This document shows, one piece after another, positions 23,274-36,069 of a DNA stretch of 64,000 nucleotides (the first letter of the stretch is position 1; every line of letters begins with the position of its first letter). Origin of the DNA: an uncultured Actinomycetes bacterium (GTDB taxonomy: Bacteria; Actinomycetota; Actinomycetes; Nanopelagicales; Nanopelagicaceae); contig CAILXX010000017.1 of NCBI GenBank assembly GCA_903838295.1, forward strand, positions 57,026-121,025, read 5' to 3'. The translations under genes were made by a program, and so were the position numbers. The notes beneath the pieces are model-generated. The model was not told the origin of the DNA and searched no databases. It worked only from the letters and a program-made list of their open reading frames with translations.

Positions 23274-24773
23274 CTAACCTTGTCCGAGATGTTTTAATAA
23301 TAGTTCACGTACCTTTGCGGCGTCGGCTTGACCACCAGTCGCCTTCATTACTGCTCCGATCAGAGCACCAGCTGCTGGAATATTTCCGCCACGGACACGC
23401 TCTGCAGTATCTGGTTGCGCAGTGATTGCAGCTTCAATGGCAACCATCAGCGCAGAATCATCTGACACAACTTTAAGCCCACGCTTATCAATAACTTCAC
23501 GCGGAGTGCCTTCTCCTGCAATCACACCTTCAACAACCTGGCGCGCTAATTTGTCGGTTAGTTCGCCGTTAGAAATCAGATTAATTACTTCTGCAATCTG
23601 TGCCGATGTAATCAATGATGTAGCAGCGACTTCTCTTTCGTTGGCAAGCCGAGAGACTTCTCCAAGCCACCACGAACGCGCGCGAGTTGGTTCGGCGCCG
23701 AGGGAGATCGTCTCTTCGACAACATCTAGAAGTTCGGCATTTACCATCGCCGCCATCTCTTTGTCTGGCACTGACCATGCCTGCTGTAGCCGCTTGCGAC
23801 GCGTTGATGGCTTTTCTGGCAGCGTTGCGCGCAGCTGCTCGATCCAAGCACTGTCAGGTACAACAGGAACTAGATCTGGCTCTGGGAAGTATCGATAATC
23901 TTCGGCTTGCTCCTTCGAACGTCCTGGACGTGTCTGTCCGCTCTCCTCTAAGAAATGTCGGGTTTCTTGAACGATTCTCTCGCCAGCATCAAGCCGATTT
24001 GACTGTCGAATCACTTCACCGATTACGGCCCGTTCTACCGAACGAAGCGAATTAACATTCTTGGTCTCGCTTCGCGTTCCCAAAGTACCGCTACTAGCGG
24101 GGGCTAGGGAAAGGTTAACGTCGCAACGCATAGAGCCCTGCTCCATCTTTACATCGGAGACACCAAGAGAACGCAAAATGTCACGCAGTTCCGTGACATA
24201 GGCGCGCGCAACCTGTGGTGCATACTTACCAGTGCCACCAACAATCTTGGTAACAATTTCGACCAAGGGGATTCCAGCACGGTTGTAATCAAGTAATGAA
24301 TAGTCGGCGCCATGAATACGACCGGTTGCCCCGCCAACGTGCAGCGATTTACCAGTGTCTTCTTCCATGTGAACACGCTCGATTTCGACACGGAACTGCT
24401 TAATTCCTTCGTCCGTATCAATCTCTACATCTAAATAGCCATTAACGCAGATTGGCTCGTCGTACTGAGACGTCTGAAAATTCTTGGGCATATCTGGATA
24501 GAAATAATTTTTTCGGGCAAAACGAGAGAACGGCGCAACCGAACAGTTCAGCGCTAGGCCGATCAAGATCGAACTTTCGATCGCCTTGCCATTAACCACA
24601 GGCAATGCACCTGGCATGCCAAGACATACGGGGCAGGTCTGAGTATTAGGAGATGCTCCGAATTCTGTGGCACAAGAACAGAACATCTTTGACTTGGTGT
24701 TGAGCTCTACGTGAACTTCTAAGCCCAAAGTTGGCTCGTATTTTTCGACCGCTTGGTCGTAACTAAGCGCCAT
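23274..24773 (-). CDS. gatB: Asp/Glu-tRNA(Asn/Gln) amidotransferase subunit B
   Basis: tRNA-binding and kinase-like subunit of GatCAB, which amidates misacylated Glu-tRNA-Gln and/or Asp-tRNA-Asn. The start is set to ATG 24773 ([20 protein letters not shown]), 499 residues, sharing one base with the gatA stop (TAATG). Motifs are [17 protein letters not shown], the zinc/metal region [15 protein letters not shown], and the C-terminal YqeY-like helical tail. The presence of gatCAB suggests that Gln-tRNA and/or Asn-tRNA is made indirectly in this organism. Confidence 0.96.
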   Translation of the reverse strand: MALSYDQAVEKYEPTLGLEVHVELNTKSKMFCSCATEFGASPNTQTCPVCLGMPGALPVVNGKAIESSILIGLALNCSVAPFSRFARKNYFYPDMPKNFQTSQYDEPICVNGYLDVEIDTDEGIKQFRVEIERVHMEEDTGKSLHVGGATGRIHGADYSLLDYNRAGIPLVEIVTKIVGGTGKYAPQVARAYVTELRDILRSLGVSDVKMEQGSMRCDVNLSLAPASSGTLGTRSETKNVNSLRSVERAVIGEVIRQSNRLDAGERIVQETRHFLEESGQTRPGRSKEQAEDYRYFPEPDLVPVVPDSAWIEQLRATLPEKPSTRRKRLQQAWSVPDKEMAAMVNAELLDVVEETISLGAEPTRARSWWLGEVSRLANEREVAATSLITSAQIAEVINLISNGELTDKLARQVVEGVIAGEGTPREVIDKRGLKVVSDDSALMVAIEAAITAQPDTAERVRGGNIPAAGALIGAVMKATGGQADAAKVRELLLKHLGQG

Positions 24774-26272
24774 TATTTTCCTGCCAAAACTGGAGCCTGG
24801 CTGAGCAAAGGTGCACCCCATCGACTGAGCAGCGCTGCTTCTAAAGTACCGCCAACTTGATACATCAAATCATCTTTCATGGCAGGTGACATAATCTGAA
24901 AACCAGCAGGCAAGCCATCTTCATCAGCAAGGCCGCTAGGCAATGACATTCCGCCAATACCGGCCATATTTACCGGAATCGTTGCGATGTCATTGAGATA
25001 CATTGCGAGCGGATCATTATCGTTCTGACCTATTTTGAATGCGGTTGTTGGCGCTGTTGGTGATACCAAAACATCAGCTAGCTGGAAGGCGGCGCTGAAA
25101 TCACGCATCAACAAGGTGCGAACTTTTTGGGCCGAACCATAATAAGCATCGTAATAGCCAGATGAAAGAGCATAGGTTCCCAGGATGATTCGACGCTTTA
25201 CTTCTGGACCGAATCCTTCGTGACGGGTTAGATTCATAACTTCTTCTGCGCTACGCGATCCATCGTCACCAATTCGAATTCCATAACGCATAGAATCAAA
25301 GCGAGCAAGGTTAGAGGAACATTCACTAGGTGCGATCAGATAATAAGCAGCAAGAGCATAATCAAAAGTTGGACAAGATACTTCTACAATTTCTGCGCCA
25401 GCTTCAACAAGAGCATCTAGCGATTCATGGAATCGGTTGAGAACGCCAGCTTGGAAGCCTTCTCCCCCTAACTCCTTAACTACGCCGATCTTTAGACCTT
25501 TTACATCTAATTTCTTTGCGGCCTTAACAACTTGTGGCACTGGTGCATTGATGGAGGTCGAATCTCTTTGGTCATGCCCAGCAATAACTTCGTGCAAGAG
25601 TGCAGCATCGAGAACTGTGCGCGCACATGGACCCGCTTGGTCTAATGAGGATGAGAATGCAATAAGTCCATAACGCGATACTCCGCCATATGTTGGTTTG
25701 ACTCCAACGGTTCCCGTAACGGCTGCCGGCTGGCGAATCGAACCACCGGTATCGGTTCCGATAGCCAGCGGTGCTTCAAAGGCAGCAATCGCTGCAGCAG
25801 AACCACCACCAGAACCTCCCGGAATACGAGTCAGATCCCACGGATTGTGAGTGGGGCCGTAAGCAGAATTTTCAGTCGAAGAACCCATTGCAAATTCGTC
25901 CATGTTGGTCTTACCCAAAATCACGACTCCAGCGTTCTTAAGTTTTGTAACAACAGTGGCGTCATATGGTGGGCGCCAACCTTCGAGCATCTTGGAACCA
26001 CACGTAGTCGGGATTCCTTTTTGAGCCATGACATCTTTAAGTGCAAGTGGTACTCCGGCAAGTGGGGATAGCAAATCACCCTGCTTGCGCTTTACATCAA
26101 CTGCGTTGGCTTGTTCCAGCGCTCCTTCTTTGTCTACATATAAAAATGCATGTACTGCGCTATCTACTCTTTCGATTTGATCCAAATGTTGTTGCGTCAG
26201 TTCTACCGATGTAATAGATCCTGCCGCAAGCGCATCTGCCATCTGCGCGGCGGTCGATTTAATAGTTGTCAT
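24773..26272 (-). CDS. gatA: Asp/Glu-tRNA(Asn/Gln) amidotransferase subunit A
   Basis: Amidase-signature subunit that releases ammonia from glutamine for GatB. Length is 499 residues. The Ser-cisSer-Lys site is readable: the Lys in [13 protein letters not shown], and the serines in [13 protein letters not shown] with [13 protein letters not shown]. It overlaps gatC by 4 bases (ATGA) and gatB by one, so the three subunits are translationally coupled. Confidence 0.97.
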   Translation of the reverse strand: MTTIKSTAAQMADALAAGSITSVELTQQHLDQIERVDSAVHAFLYVDKEGALEQANAVDVKRKQGDLLSPLAGVPLALKDVMAQKGIPTTCGSKMLEGWRPPYDATVVTKLKNAGVVILGKTNMDEFAMGSSTENSAYGPTHNPWDLTRIPGGSGGGSAAAIAAFEAPLAIGTDTGGSIRQPAAVTGTVGVKPTYGGVSRYGLIAFSSSLDQAGPCARTVLDAALLHEVIAGHDQRDSTSINAPVPQVVKAAKKLDVKGLKIGVVKELGGEGFQAGVLNRFHESLDALVEAGAEIVEVSCPTFDYALAAYYLIAPSECSSNLARFDSMRYGIRIGDDGSRSAEEVMNLTRHEGFGPEVKRRIILGTYALSSGYYDAYYGSAQKVRTLLMRDFSAAFQLADVLVSPTAPTTAFKIGQNDNDPLAMYLNDIATIPVNMAGIGGMSLPSGLADEDGLPAGFQIMSPAMKDDLMYQVGGTLEAALLSRWGAPLLSQAPVLAGK

Positions 26273-26565
26273 TCTTCACCTAAAATCTGCGGAACTTTGA
26301 AGCGATCTTCCGATTGCGCAGGTGCTCCGGATAGAGCCTCTTGCGAGGTAAGGCTTGGCTTGACGACATCTTCTCTAAAAACATTATTAACGGGAATTGG
26401 GTGAGAAGTCGCGGGGACATCCACGCCAGCAACTTCTTGTACTCGGGCGACAGCGCCAAGAATGACATCCATCTCCTTGGCGAGGTGATCGAGTTCGACA
26501 TCGCTCATGTCGATACGTGCCAATTTGGCTAGATGAGCAACATCATCGCGAGAGATAGCGGCCAT
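26269..26565 (-). CDS. gatC: Asp/Glu-tRNA(Asn/Gln) amidotransferase subunit C
   Basis: Small stabilising subunit that wraps around GatA and GatB. Length is 98 residues, normal for GatC. The N-terminal helix reads [19 protein letters not shown] and is typical. It is the first gene of the gatC-gatA-gatB run, 19 bp downstream of proB. Confidence 0.94.
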   Translation of the reverse strand: MAAISRDDVAHLAKLARIDMSDVELDHLAKEMDVILGAVARVQEVAGVDVPATSHPIPVNNVFREDVVKPSLTSQEALSGAPAQSEDRFKVPQILGEE

Positions 26566-26584
26566 GAACCAACCTTATCCGATA

Positions 26585-27700
26585 CTAAAGAAGGACGAGA
26601 TCGTCGCGATGGACGAGCTCTCGTTCGTATTCTGGACCTAAATCCTGGGCCAACTGCTTTGTTGATTTTCCCAGCATCGAAGGAATTTCTGATGAATCAA
26701 AGGCGACAAGACCTCGAGCGATTATCTCTCCCTTTGGCGAAATCAGTTCTACAGTGTCTCCGGAAATAAAGTCGCCTTCCACCCCAACAACGCCTGCTGC
26801 CAATAGTGATGTGCCTCGCTCTTTAATAGCAGTGGTAGCGCCGGTATCTAAAATCAATTTACCGTGCGGGGTAGCGGCATGAGCCAGCCATAAAAGTCGA
26901 GAAGGTTTGCGATCAGTTCGTGACATAAATATTGTCCCGACATCTGCGCCAGTCAGAGCTTCTTCTAACGTAGGCAAAGTTGTCAGCAACATATTGACGC
27001 CAGCACCCGTGGCAATTCTGGCGGCATCGACTTTAGAAACCATTCCCCCACTACCGACTCCAGAAGAACCGACTCCCCCGATTTGGATATCGCCTAGCTG
27101 GCTGATGTCGGCAACTTCGGAGATTCTCGTTGCACCCGCCTGCGATGGTGGTGCGTCATACAAACCTTCTACATCGGTAACCAACACAAGCAAGTCAGCT
27201 CCGATTAGATGCGAAACAAGGGCGGCGAGGCGATCGTTGTCACCAAAACGAATTTCTTGTACTGCAACCGTATCGTTTTCGTTAATTACAGGGACAACAC
27301 CCATTTGTAACAATTTAAATAGAGCACGTTGCGCATTTTGATAATGCGACCTACGAACAACATCGTCGATCGTCAATAAGACTTGAGATGCGATCAAATC
27401 ATGTGAGGCAAAGGCACGCGAATAGCTAGCCATCAACAACCCCTGGCCGACAGATGCAACTGCTTGCTGTGTAGCGAGATCCTTTGGTCGAGTTTTTAAC
27501 CCAAGTGGTGCCAGACCAGCTGCAATTGCTCCCGATGATACAAGTACGACTTCTCGTCCTTGATTTCGAAGTTTGGCAACTATGTCTACCAAAGCGGTAA
27601 CAGCATGATCATTGAGCTGCGCACCTGCGCTACCCGTAAGAGTAGAAGAACCTACTTTGATAACTACACGCTTTGATTGCGTGATTAGCGCGCGGCTCAT
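26585..27700 (-). CDS. proB: Glutamate 5-kinase
   Basis: First step of proline synthesis, making glutamyl-5-phosphate. Length is 371 residues. The amino-acid kinase domain begins VVIKVGSSTLTG and includes PVINENDTVAVQEIRFGDND and GVGSGGMVSKVDAA. A C-terminal PUA domain is present from about residue 285 (GKLILDTGATTAIKERG). It follows obg by 3 bp, the same order as in Mycobacterium. Confidence 0.96.
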   Translation of the reverse strand: MSRALITQSKRVVIKVGSSTLTGSAGAQLNDHAVTALVDIVAKLRNQGREVVLVSSGAIAAGLAPLGLKTRPKDLATQQAVASVGQGLLMASYSRAFASHDLIASQVLLTIDDVVRRSHYQNAQRALFKLLQMGVVPVINENDTVAVQEIRFGDNDRLAALVSHLIGADLLVLVTDVEGLYDAPPSQAGATRISEVADISQLGDIQIGGVGSSGVGSGGMVSKVDAARIATGAGVNMLLTTLPTLEEALTGADVGTIFMSRTDRKPSRLLWLAHAATPHGKLILDTGATTAIKERGTSLLAAGVVGVEGDFISGDTVELISPKGEIIARGLVAFDSSEIPSMLGKSTKQLAQDLGPEYERELVHRDDLVLL

Positions 27701-27703
27701 GGG

Positions 27704-29173
27704 TCAGCCTGAAACCCGTGGGTCACGAGGATTATCAACGTTGTATTCCCATTGCATTGCAATTTCATCATCGCTTAATTCATCAACATCGTCTTCGATA
27801 TAACGCCCAGCCCATGGTGATTCCAAGCGTAGATCTGAACCGCGTGGACCTGCCAAAAGTTCGGCTCCAGCTTCGATAGATGGCTCCCAATCGAATATAA
27901 CCGCGTTGTCACCAACGCCGATACGTACTTCAGACTTTGGTCGTGCTCCTTTTTTGAAGAGTTCTTTCTCAACACCCAGCGCCGCAAGTCGGTCGGCTAG
28001 ATAGCCAACAGCTTCGGCATTTGCAAAGTCGGTCTGTCGTACAAAGCGTTCTGGCTTGTCACCCGTAACAGTGAAGGAGCGATCCTCATTAGCTATAACC
28101 TTGAAACCATTGTCATTGACGGCTATTGGACGCAAAACGATACGAGTTTTAACTTGCTTCGCTCGATTGCGGCGCTCTTCTTGAATAATGCGAGCCATTC
28201 CATAATTTAATTCTGTAAGTCCAAGGCGCGCCGCAGCAGAGACTTGAAAGACTTCATAACCACGAGCTTCAAAGATTGGCTGAACCATATCTGCCATCGC
28301 TTTACCATCTGGAAGATCGATTTTATTAAGAGCGATAATACGAGGGCGTTCAGAAAGTCCTTCACCGTACTCCGCTAATTCGGCTTCAATGATCTCAAAA
28401 TCCTTAACAGGATCGCGATCGGTTTCAAGAGTTCCACAATCCAAGACATGAACAAGCGCAGCACAACGCTCTACGTGACGCAGAAATTCCAGACCAAGGC
28501 CTTTGCCCTGCGATGCACCGGCAATAAGTCCTGGAACATCAGCAACCGTAAAACGAGTATCCCCAGCTTGGACTACGCCAAGGTTTGGAACCAGTGTTGT
28601 GAATGGATAATCAGCAATCTTTGGCCTGGCAGCAGAGATAGATGCAATTAAGGATGACTTTCCGGCGCTAGGAAATCCAATTAAACCAATATCGGCAACG
28701 CTCTTTAGCTCTAACTGAAGAGTGCGCTCTTCACCAGATTCACCTTTAAGTGCAAAACCTGGTGCGCGGCGCTTTCGTGAAGCCAAGCCGGCATTACCTA
28801 GACCACCTTTTCCACCTTGCGCAGCAACAAAACGAGTACCCGCACCAACTAAGTCGGCCAAGACAGTGCCTGAAGAATCTTTTACAACGGTTCCATTTGG
28901 AACCATCATGACCAAATCTCCACCTTCTGCACCGTTGCAATAGTCACCATATCCGGGACGTCCATTGCCAGCTCTGCGATGTGGTGAATGATGAAAATCA
29001 AGCAGCGTGGTTACATTGTCATCAACAACAAGGATGATGTCTCCACCACGTCCACCATTGCCGCCATCTGGGCCCCCAAGGGGTACAAATTTTTCACGGT
29101 GAATAGATACACAACCGTCACCACCACTTCCGGCAGCGGCATGAAGAGTTACACGATCAACGAACGTTGCCAT
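27704..29173 (-). CDS. obg: Obg family GTPase
   Basis: Essential ribosome-associated GTPase involved in 50S maturation and stress control. Length is 489 residues. The glycine-rich Obg fold occupies residues 1-155. The G domain has [15 protein letters not shown] (P-loop), [16 protein letters not shown] (G3) and [10 protein letters not shown] (G4). The OCT C-terminal domain follows. An acidic tail ([20 protein letters not shown]) extends beyond it. A ribosome binding site AAGGAGAGG precedes the ATG. A strong terminator after rpmA lies just upstream, so obg either depends on read-through or has a promoter inside a 35-bp gap. Confidence 0.97.
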   Translation of the reverse strand: MATFVDRVTLHAAAGSGGDGCVSIHREKFVPLGGPDGGNGGRGGDIILVVDDNVTTLLDFHHSPHRRAGNGRPGYGDYCNGAEGGDLVMMVPNGTVVKDSSGTVLADLVGAGTRFVAAQGGKGGLGNAGLASRKRRAPGFALKGESGEERTLQLELKSVADIGLIGFPSAGKSSLIASISAARPKIADYPFTTLVPNLGVVQAGDTRFTVADVPGLIAGASQGKGLGLEFLRHVERCAALVHVLDCGTLETDRDPVKDFEIIEAELAEYGEGLSERPRIIALNKIDLPDGKAMADMVQPIFEARGYEVFQVSAAARLGLTELNYGMARIIQEERRNRAKQVKTRIVLRPIAVNDNGFKVIANEDRSFTVTGDKPERFVRQTDFANAEAVGYLADRLAALGVEKELFKKGARPKSEVRIGVGDNAVIFDWEPSIEAGAELLAGPRGSDLRLESPWAGRYIEDDVDELSDDEIAMQWEYNVDNPRDPRVSG

Positions 29174-29208
29174 CTACCTCTCCTTACTATCGCTCTAGGT
29201 GCTGGACG

Positions 29209-29244
29209 TGAAATAAAAAAGCGGGTCCGCAGTCGCGGACCCGC
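29209..29244 (-). terminator. Rho-independent terminator after rpmA
   Basis: A perfect 10-bp stem GCGGGTCCGC/GCGGACCCGC with a 4-base loop (29221-29244) is followed on the minus strand by TTTTTTATTT. It lies 20 bp downstream of the rpmA stop and ends the rne-rplU-rpmA transcript, with obg starting about 35 bp further on. Confidence 0.92.
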
Positions 29245-29263
29245 CAAATATCTTTTGTGCGAG

Positions 29264-29527
29264 TTACGCGACAGGAACTACGGGGACGATATTGACTACC
29301 TTGCGTCCACGTGCCTTGCCGAATTCAACTGCGCCACTTGCCAGAGCAAACAATGTGTCATCTTTCCCGATGCCAACATTCTTACCTGGGTGGAAAACTG
29401 TTCCGCGCTGACGTACCAAGATTTCCCCGCTCTTCACTACTTGACCACCAAAGCGCTTGATACCAAGGTACTGAGCATTTGAATCGCGACCGTTACGAGT
29501 CGAGGAGACACCTTTTTTACTTGCCAT
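29264..29527 (-). CDS. rpmA: 50S ribosomal protein bL27
   Basis: Large-subunit protein near the peptidyl transferase centre. Length is 87 residues. The start [20 protein letters not shown] and the segment [20 protein letters not shown] are typical. There is no cleavable Firmicute-type N-terminal extension. It sits 16 bp after rplU. Confidence 0.98.
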   Translation of the reverse strand: MASKKGVSSTRNGRDSNAQYLGIKRFGGQVVKSGEILVRQRGTVFHPGKNVGIGKDDTLFALASGAVEFGKARGRKVVNIVPVVPVA

Positions 29528-29542
29528 CTTTTACTCGCCCCC

Positions 29543-29851
29543 TTACTTATTAATCGCGGTGATCTTCACCAGCGTTAGTTGTGCACGGAAACCTGAACGA
29601 CGGCGATAGCCGGTCTTATTTTTGTAGCGAAGGATGTCAATCTTTGGACCCTTTTGCTCTTCTAGGATCTCCCCGGTTACCTTGGTCGCAGCCAAAACCT
29701 TTGGATCAGTGGTGATAGATGCACCATCAACAAGTAGTAGGGCAGGGAAATTTACGGATGCGCCAATGGCTGCATCAATACGATCAACGGTAATCGTGTC
29801 GCCAACAGCAACCTTCTCCTGACGGCCGCCAGCTTTAACAATCGCGTACAC
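29543..29851 (-). CDS. rplU: 50S ribosomal protein bL21
   Basis: Large-subunit protein that packs against 23S rRNA and bL20. Length is 102 residues. The N-terminus [18 protein letters not shown] and the C-terminal [17 protein letters not shown] are diagnostic. It uses a GTG start preceded by AAAAAGGAG. It follows rne after a 64-bp gap, the order conserved in actinobacteria. Confidence 0.98.
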   Translation of the reverse strand: MYAIVKAGGRQEKVAVGDTITVDRIDAAIGASVNFPALLLVDGASITTDPKVLAATKVTGEILEEQKGPKIDILRYKNKTGYRRRSGFRAQLTLVKITAINK

Positions 29852-29915
29852 GGTGGTACTCCTTTTTAACAGATTAAACGTAAGGGCTAAGGGTAGGGAT
29901 CAGAGGGGGTTGGGG

Positions 29916-32177
<2,262 letters not shown>

Positions 32178-32311
32178 AAAACAAATCCTCTTCTACATAA
32201 AGCTCTCAAAAAAACCTGACACATCTAAAATCTAGGGATTTCGCGGCGGACGATTCGCGCTGAAATCTTGCCCTAAGTATCGCAGATCAGCGGCCGAACT
32301 CCAATTCACGG

Positions 32312-33463
32312 CTACCGTGAGCGCAAATGCACGTTCTGGAGCAGGCCAAAGCCCACCAAGGTAGCAAACATCGATGATCCGCCATAAGACATAAAGGGAA
32401 GCGGTACACCGGTCATTGGCATCAGTCCCATGGTCATTCCAATGTTCTCAAAAGTCTGGAAAGCCAGCCAGCCAATAACTCCAACACATACCAACCTGCC
32501 AAAGAGATCCGAAGTTCGTTGCGCAATAACAAACGCTCGCCAAAAAAATAAACAGAACAGCAAGATCACAATGGATGACCCAACAAATCCAGTCTCTTCG
32601 CCAGCAACAGTGAAAATAAAGTCAGTCTGTTGTTCTGGAACAAATCTACCGTTTGTCTGTGGGCCGTTAAATAAACCACGTCCTAAAATTCCACCAGAGC
32701 CGATAGTGATTCGAGACTGTCGTAATTGATATCCACTTTGTTGCGGATCGGCAGTTGGATTAACAAAAGACTGAAGTCGCTTGACTTGATATTCGCTCAT
32801 GACATGTGACTTCACGGCACCGATGGTTCCGACTACGGCCAGGATAAGCAAAAAAGTAATCCATCGCGACGGTGCACCAGATACTGCGATCATTCCAACA
32901 ATCGCAATTGCCAAAATGATTGCGGTACCCAAGTCAGGTTGAAGCACGATAATAATCATGGGGATCGCCGTGATACCTAGCGCCTTAATAACATCTTTGC
33001 TCACCGGGTGAGAAGATATATCTCGACCTTCGGAGAGCAAGAGTGCAACTCCAAGAATCACCGAAATTTTTGCAAGTTCCGCGGGCTGAATCTGAAAACC
33101 ACCAGGTAGAGCAATCCAAGCACGTGCACCATTTACGGTGGATCCAACTCCCGGTACAGCCACTGCTAACAAACCTATTACTCCAAGCAGCCAAAGAATC
33201 GGGGTGTACGCACGAAGCAAGCGGTAATCGATCAATGTCACGCCGTAACCCATAACCAAGCCGATCAAGATATTGATGACATGACGCTTCAAATAATATT
33301 GAGGGTCAAGGCCACTAGCTGCAAACCAGGCACGTGTGGCAGCCCAAACCAAGATGGTACCAAATAGCAATAGCGCTGCCATTGAAAAAGTTAGCCAACG
33401 ATCAAAGCCAGCGACGTTTTCAATACTTTTGCGACGTTGGCGCCGCGGACGTAGGAGTGTCAT
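32312..33463 (-). CDS. rodA: Rod shape-determining glycosyltransferase RodA
   Basis: SEDS-family peptidoglycan polymerase that elongates the side wall together with its class B PBP. Length is 383 residues with about ten membrane helices. Signature segments are ALPGGFQIQPAELAKIS (catalytic Asp-type region), QPDLGTAII, and the C-terminal GVPLPFMSYGGSSM. Its ATG overlaps the mrdA stop by 4 bases. The pairing with mrdA and mreBCD argues for RodA rather than FtsW. Confidence 0.94.
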   Translation of the reverse strand: MTLLRPRRQRRKSIENVAGFDRWLTFSMAALLLFGTILVWAATRAWFAASGLDPQYYLKRHVINILIGLVMGYGVTLIDYRLLRAYTPILWLLGVIGLLAVAVPGVGSTVNGARAWIALPGGFQIQPAELAKISVILGVALLLSEGRDISSHPVSKDVIKALGITAIPMIIIVLQPDLGTAIILAIAIVGMIAVSGAPSRWITFLLILAVVGTIGAVKSHVMSEYQVKRLQSFVNPTADPQQSGYQLRQSRITIGSGGILGRGLFNGPQTNGRFVPEQQTDFIFTVAGEETGFVGSSIVILLFCLFFWRAFVIAQRTSDLFGRLVCVGVIGWLAFQTFENIGMTMGLMPMTGVPLPFMSYGGSSMFATLVGFGLLQNVHLRSR

Positions 33464-35547
33464 GGTTTCTTCACACTAGCGTTCTTTGGATCAATTTTTG
33501 GTATGCCACGTGGTGGCGCTCCATTAACGAAAATCGCCTTCTTGGGGTCCACGGTATTTCCTACAACTCCAAATAGTGCACTATAAATATCTTTTACTCC
33601 CACCGCAGCGACTGAAGCACCATATCCACCTTGGCTGACCATGATCACCACGGCAAATTCTGGTTTGTTACTTGGCGCATAAGAAGCGAACCACGACGTT
33701 GGATCTTTCAGGGTTCCATTGGAATTTTTTCCCTGGACCTGACCCGTACCAGTTTTTCCACTGACCTCTATCGGGAAATTCGAGAATACCGATGCTGCAG
33801 TTCCATCTACGGCTACTTCACGGAAAGCTGCATGTAAGAATTTTATATCTGCTGAGTTAACTGGAAGGCGTCCATTTATCACTGGTTGAATTTCTATGAC
33901 CAGAGTGCCACTTGGGCTAACGATTGCACGTGCAACTTCTGGTCGGAATAAAGTTCCACCATTGGCGATGGCAGCATAAATATCTGTCATTTGAATTGGT
34001 GTCATCAACGTGTCACCTTGACCGATCGCAAAGTTCACCGCGTCACCAGCACGTACGATGTATCCATCGGTGCAATCTTCTTTGGCGACTGCTATTAAGA
34101 ATGGCGTTAAATCTGAGGGTTTGGCCCTGGTTGCATAATTGCAGTAAAAATTTTTGTATTGTTTGTAGTAAGCCAGTTTCCAGGCACGATCTGGAAGTCT
34201 GCCAGAGGCTTCGGACGGTAAATCAATACCTGTGGGAACTCCTACATTGAAAGCAGCAGCATTTTTAAAGAAATAGTCATTTGGATCGTGATTAGGGCTT
34301 AATCCACCATCTTTAACCCACAAGTCATATCCAATTTGATACCAGATAGTGTCACAAGAAACTGCAATTGCGTGCTGAAGCGAGAAATTTCCCTGCACCT
34401 TGGTATCGTCGTTATGGAATACCTGATTACCAATTTTTAAGGAATACGGACATGCATAATTTGATTGCAAGTTATAGCCAGCATGAGCTGCTGCAACAAC
34501 CGATAGTGCTTTAAACGTTGATGCTGGTGCATACTCGCCATCGATAGCCCGTGACAACGCCGGCACTCCATCAGCCGAACTGAATAGCGCTTGTGCCTGT
34601 GCAACCGTCAAACCCTTCTGCCAAATATTTGGATCATATGTCGGGTAAGAAGCCATCGCCAAAATTCGACCAGTTTTAACATCCATGACAATAGCCGCAC
34701 CAGAATCAGCGCGATTTCCTTGAGCTCGTGCGTTCAAAACAGAACTAGCAAGGGCCTTTTCTGTTGCGGATTGCAATTCTACGTTGATATTTGTAACTAA
34801 ATTATTACCCGGTACTGCAGGCGAATTTTTCGCTGTTCTTGTTATATTTTCGGTTCGATCAACGACAACTGTTTTTACACCAGGAATTCCTTGTAAATAT
34901 TGATCGTACTCAAACTCTAGTCCCGTTTTTCCAATTGATTGTCCCTGGTAGTACTTCTTACTTGGATCTGAAAGATTTAGATCCGAAACCGAACCAACAT
35001 AACCCAAGACATGGGCGGCATTCTCTCCGGCCAATGATGGATAGCTACGAATTGGTATCGGTGTTGCGTTAATTCCAACATAAATATCTGGATTCTCTAA
35101 AATCTTGAGTGCTTGGACTTCTGTCGCTTCCTTAGTTATAGGAATCGGTTGATACAGGGTTCCGTTCCAACAACCAGTTCGATGGCCGATTGCCAATTCT
35201 CCACACATTCGAGTCCTTGTGTATAAATCCTTGTATGTACTACCGAGAAGCTTTGCGAGCTGGGTTAAGACTACGGTTCCCTTATCAGGAATCTTTGCGA
35301 TCACACTTCGGTCTACTGTGATGGCAATTCCTGGCCGATCCATCGCCATAGGGATTCCGTTGTCATCGACAATCGCCCCCCGCACCGCTGGGGTAACGAT
35401 GTCTCGACTTTGAATGCTGATTGCCGCATTCTGATATTTGAGACCGGCTGCAACTTGCAAGTAAAAAAGACGACCTAGCATGGCTACCATTAAAGAAATA
35501 ACTAAGACCTGGACAACCAATAGATTGAGCCTAGAACGCTGCGACAT
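33460..35547 (-). CDS. mrdA: Penicillin-binding protein 2 (elongation transpeptidase)
   Basis: Class B PBP that cross-links peptidoglycan with RodA. Length is 695 residues. One N-terminal transmembrane helix spans about residues 9-31, followed by the PBP dimerisation domain. The transpeptidase motifs are SxxK in YAPASTFKALS, the second motif as VSCDTIW (SCD in place of SxN), and SGKTGTGQ. It overlaps mreD by one base. Confidence 0.94.
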   Translation of the reverse strand: MSQRSRLNLLVVQVLVISLMVAMLGRLFYLQVAAGLKYQNAAISIQSRDIVTPAVRGAIVDDNGIPMAMDRPGIAITVDRSVIAKIPDKGTVVLTQLAKLLGSTYKDLYTRTRMCGELAIGHRTGCWNGTLYQPIPITKEATEVQALKILENPDIYVGINATPIPIRSYPSLAGENAAHVLGYVGSVSDLNLSDPSKKYYQGQSIGKTGLEFEYDQYLQGIPGVKTVVVDRTENITRTAKNSPAVPGNNLVTNINVELQSATEKALASSVLNARAQGNRADSGAAIVMDVKTGRILAMASYPTYDPNIWQKGLTVAQAQALFSSADGVPALSRAIDGEYAPASTFKALSVVAAAHAGYNLQSNYACPYSLKIGNQVFHNDDTKVQGNFSLQHAIAVSCDTIWYQIGYDLWVKDGGLSPNHDPNDYFFKNAAAFNVGVPTGIDLPSEASGRLPDRAWKLAYYKQYKNFYCNYATRAKPSDLTPFLIAVAKEDCTDGYIVRAGDAVNFAIGQGDTLMTPIQMTDIYAAIANGGTLFRPEVARAIVSPSGTLVIEIQPVINGRLPVNSADIKFLHAAFREVAVDGTAASVFSNFPIEVSGKTGTGQVQGKNSNGTLKDPTSWFASYAPSNKPEFAVVIMVSQGGYGASVAAVGVKDIYSALFGVVGNTVDPKKAIFVNGAPPRGIPKIDPKNASVKKP

Positions 35548-36065
35548 CAGCGCTCCTTAGATGTTAACGAGATTTTTCGCACCGTTCGCAAAGCGGGAAG
35601 ATACATTGGCGTAAAAATGATCGTCCAAAGTGCATTTCCAAAGAGGATAACTAGATCGTGGTTGATCGAACCATTCACTTCTCCTACCAATGTCCCGAAG
35701 CCCAGATACATGAGCAGCGCCATGGTCGCACCAGCTGCAACAAAAAACACAAAGATAACTGGCGACGTCGTAAAATCCGCAAAAGATTCACGGTTGGTTG
35801 CGAATAAGTAACCCACGATCGTAAGTATCAAAGCCCACTGACCAAATGGAGCGTTAGATGTTGGAGATAAATCTAGAACAATTCCAGCCAAAAATCCGAC
35901 CACAAGAGAACCATTATGATCTTCAAAAGCTATGAGAGATATCGCGACTGCTAAATATAATGAAAAGCCTGCGATTGGAAAATGGATCAGAGATATTGCA
36001 GATTCTTGAATCGTAAAAAGAATAAAGAGAAATGCCAGCGTAGAAAAAATGCGTGTGGGACTCAC
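35547..36065 (-). CDS. mreD: Rod shape-determining protein MreD
   Basis: Small polytopic membrane protein of the elongasome. Length is 172 residues with five or six predicted membrane segments. Sequence conservation is weak in this family, so the call leans on length, hydrophobicity and position between mreC and mrdA. The GTG start at 36065 lies 4 bp after the mreC stop. The segment FLAGIVLDLSPTSNAPFGQW resembles the MreD core motif. Confidence 0.88.
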   Translation of the reverse strand: MSPTRIFSTLAFLFILFTIQESAISLIHFPIAGFSLYLAVAISLIAFEDHNGSLVVGFLAGIVLDLSPTSNAPFGQWALILTIVGYLFATNRESFADFTTSPVIFVFFVAAGATMALLMYLGFGTLVGEVNGSINHDLVILFGNALWTIIFTPMYLPALRTVRKISLTSKER

Positions 36066-36069
36066 AGAA

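Noticed and set aside
29174..29208. A separate promoter for obg
   Set aside because: The 35-bp gap has no clear -35/-10 pair; read-through of the terminator is as likely.
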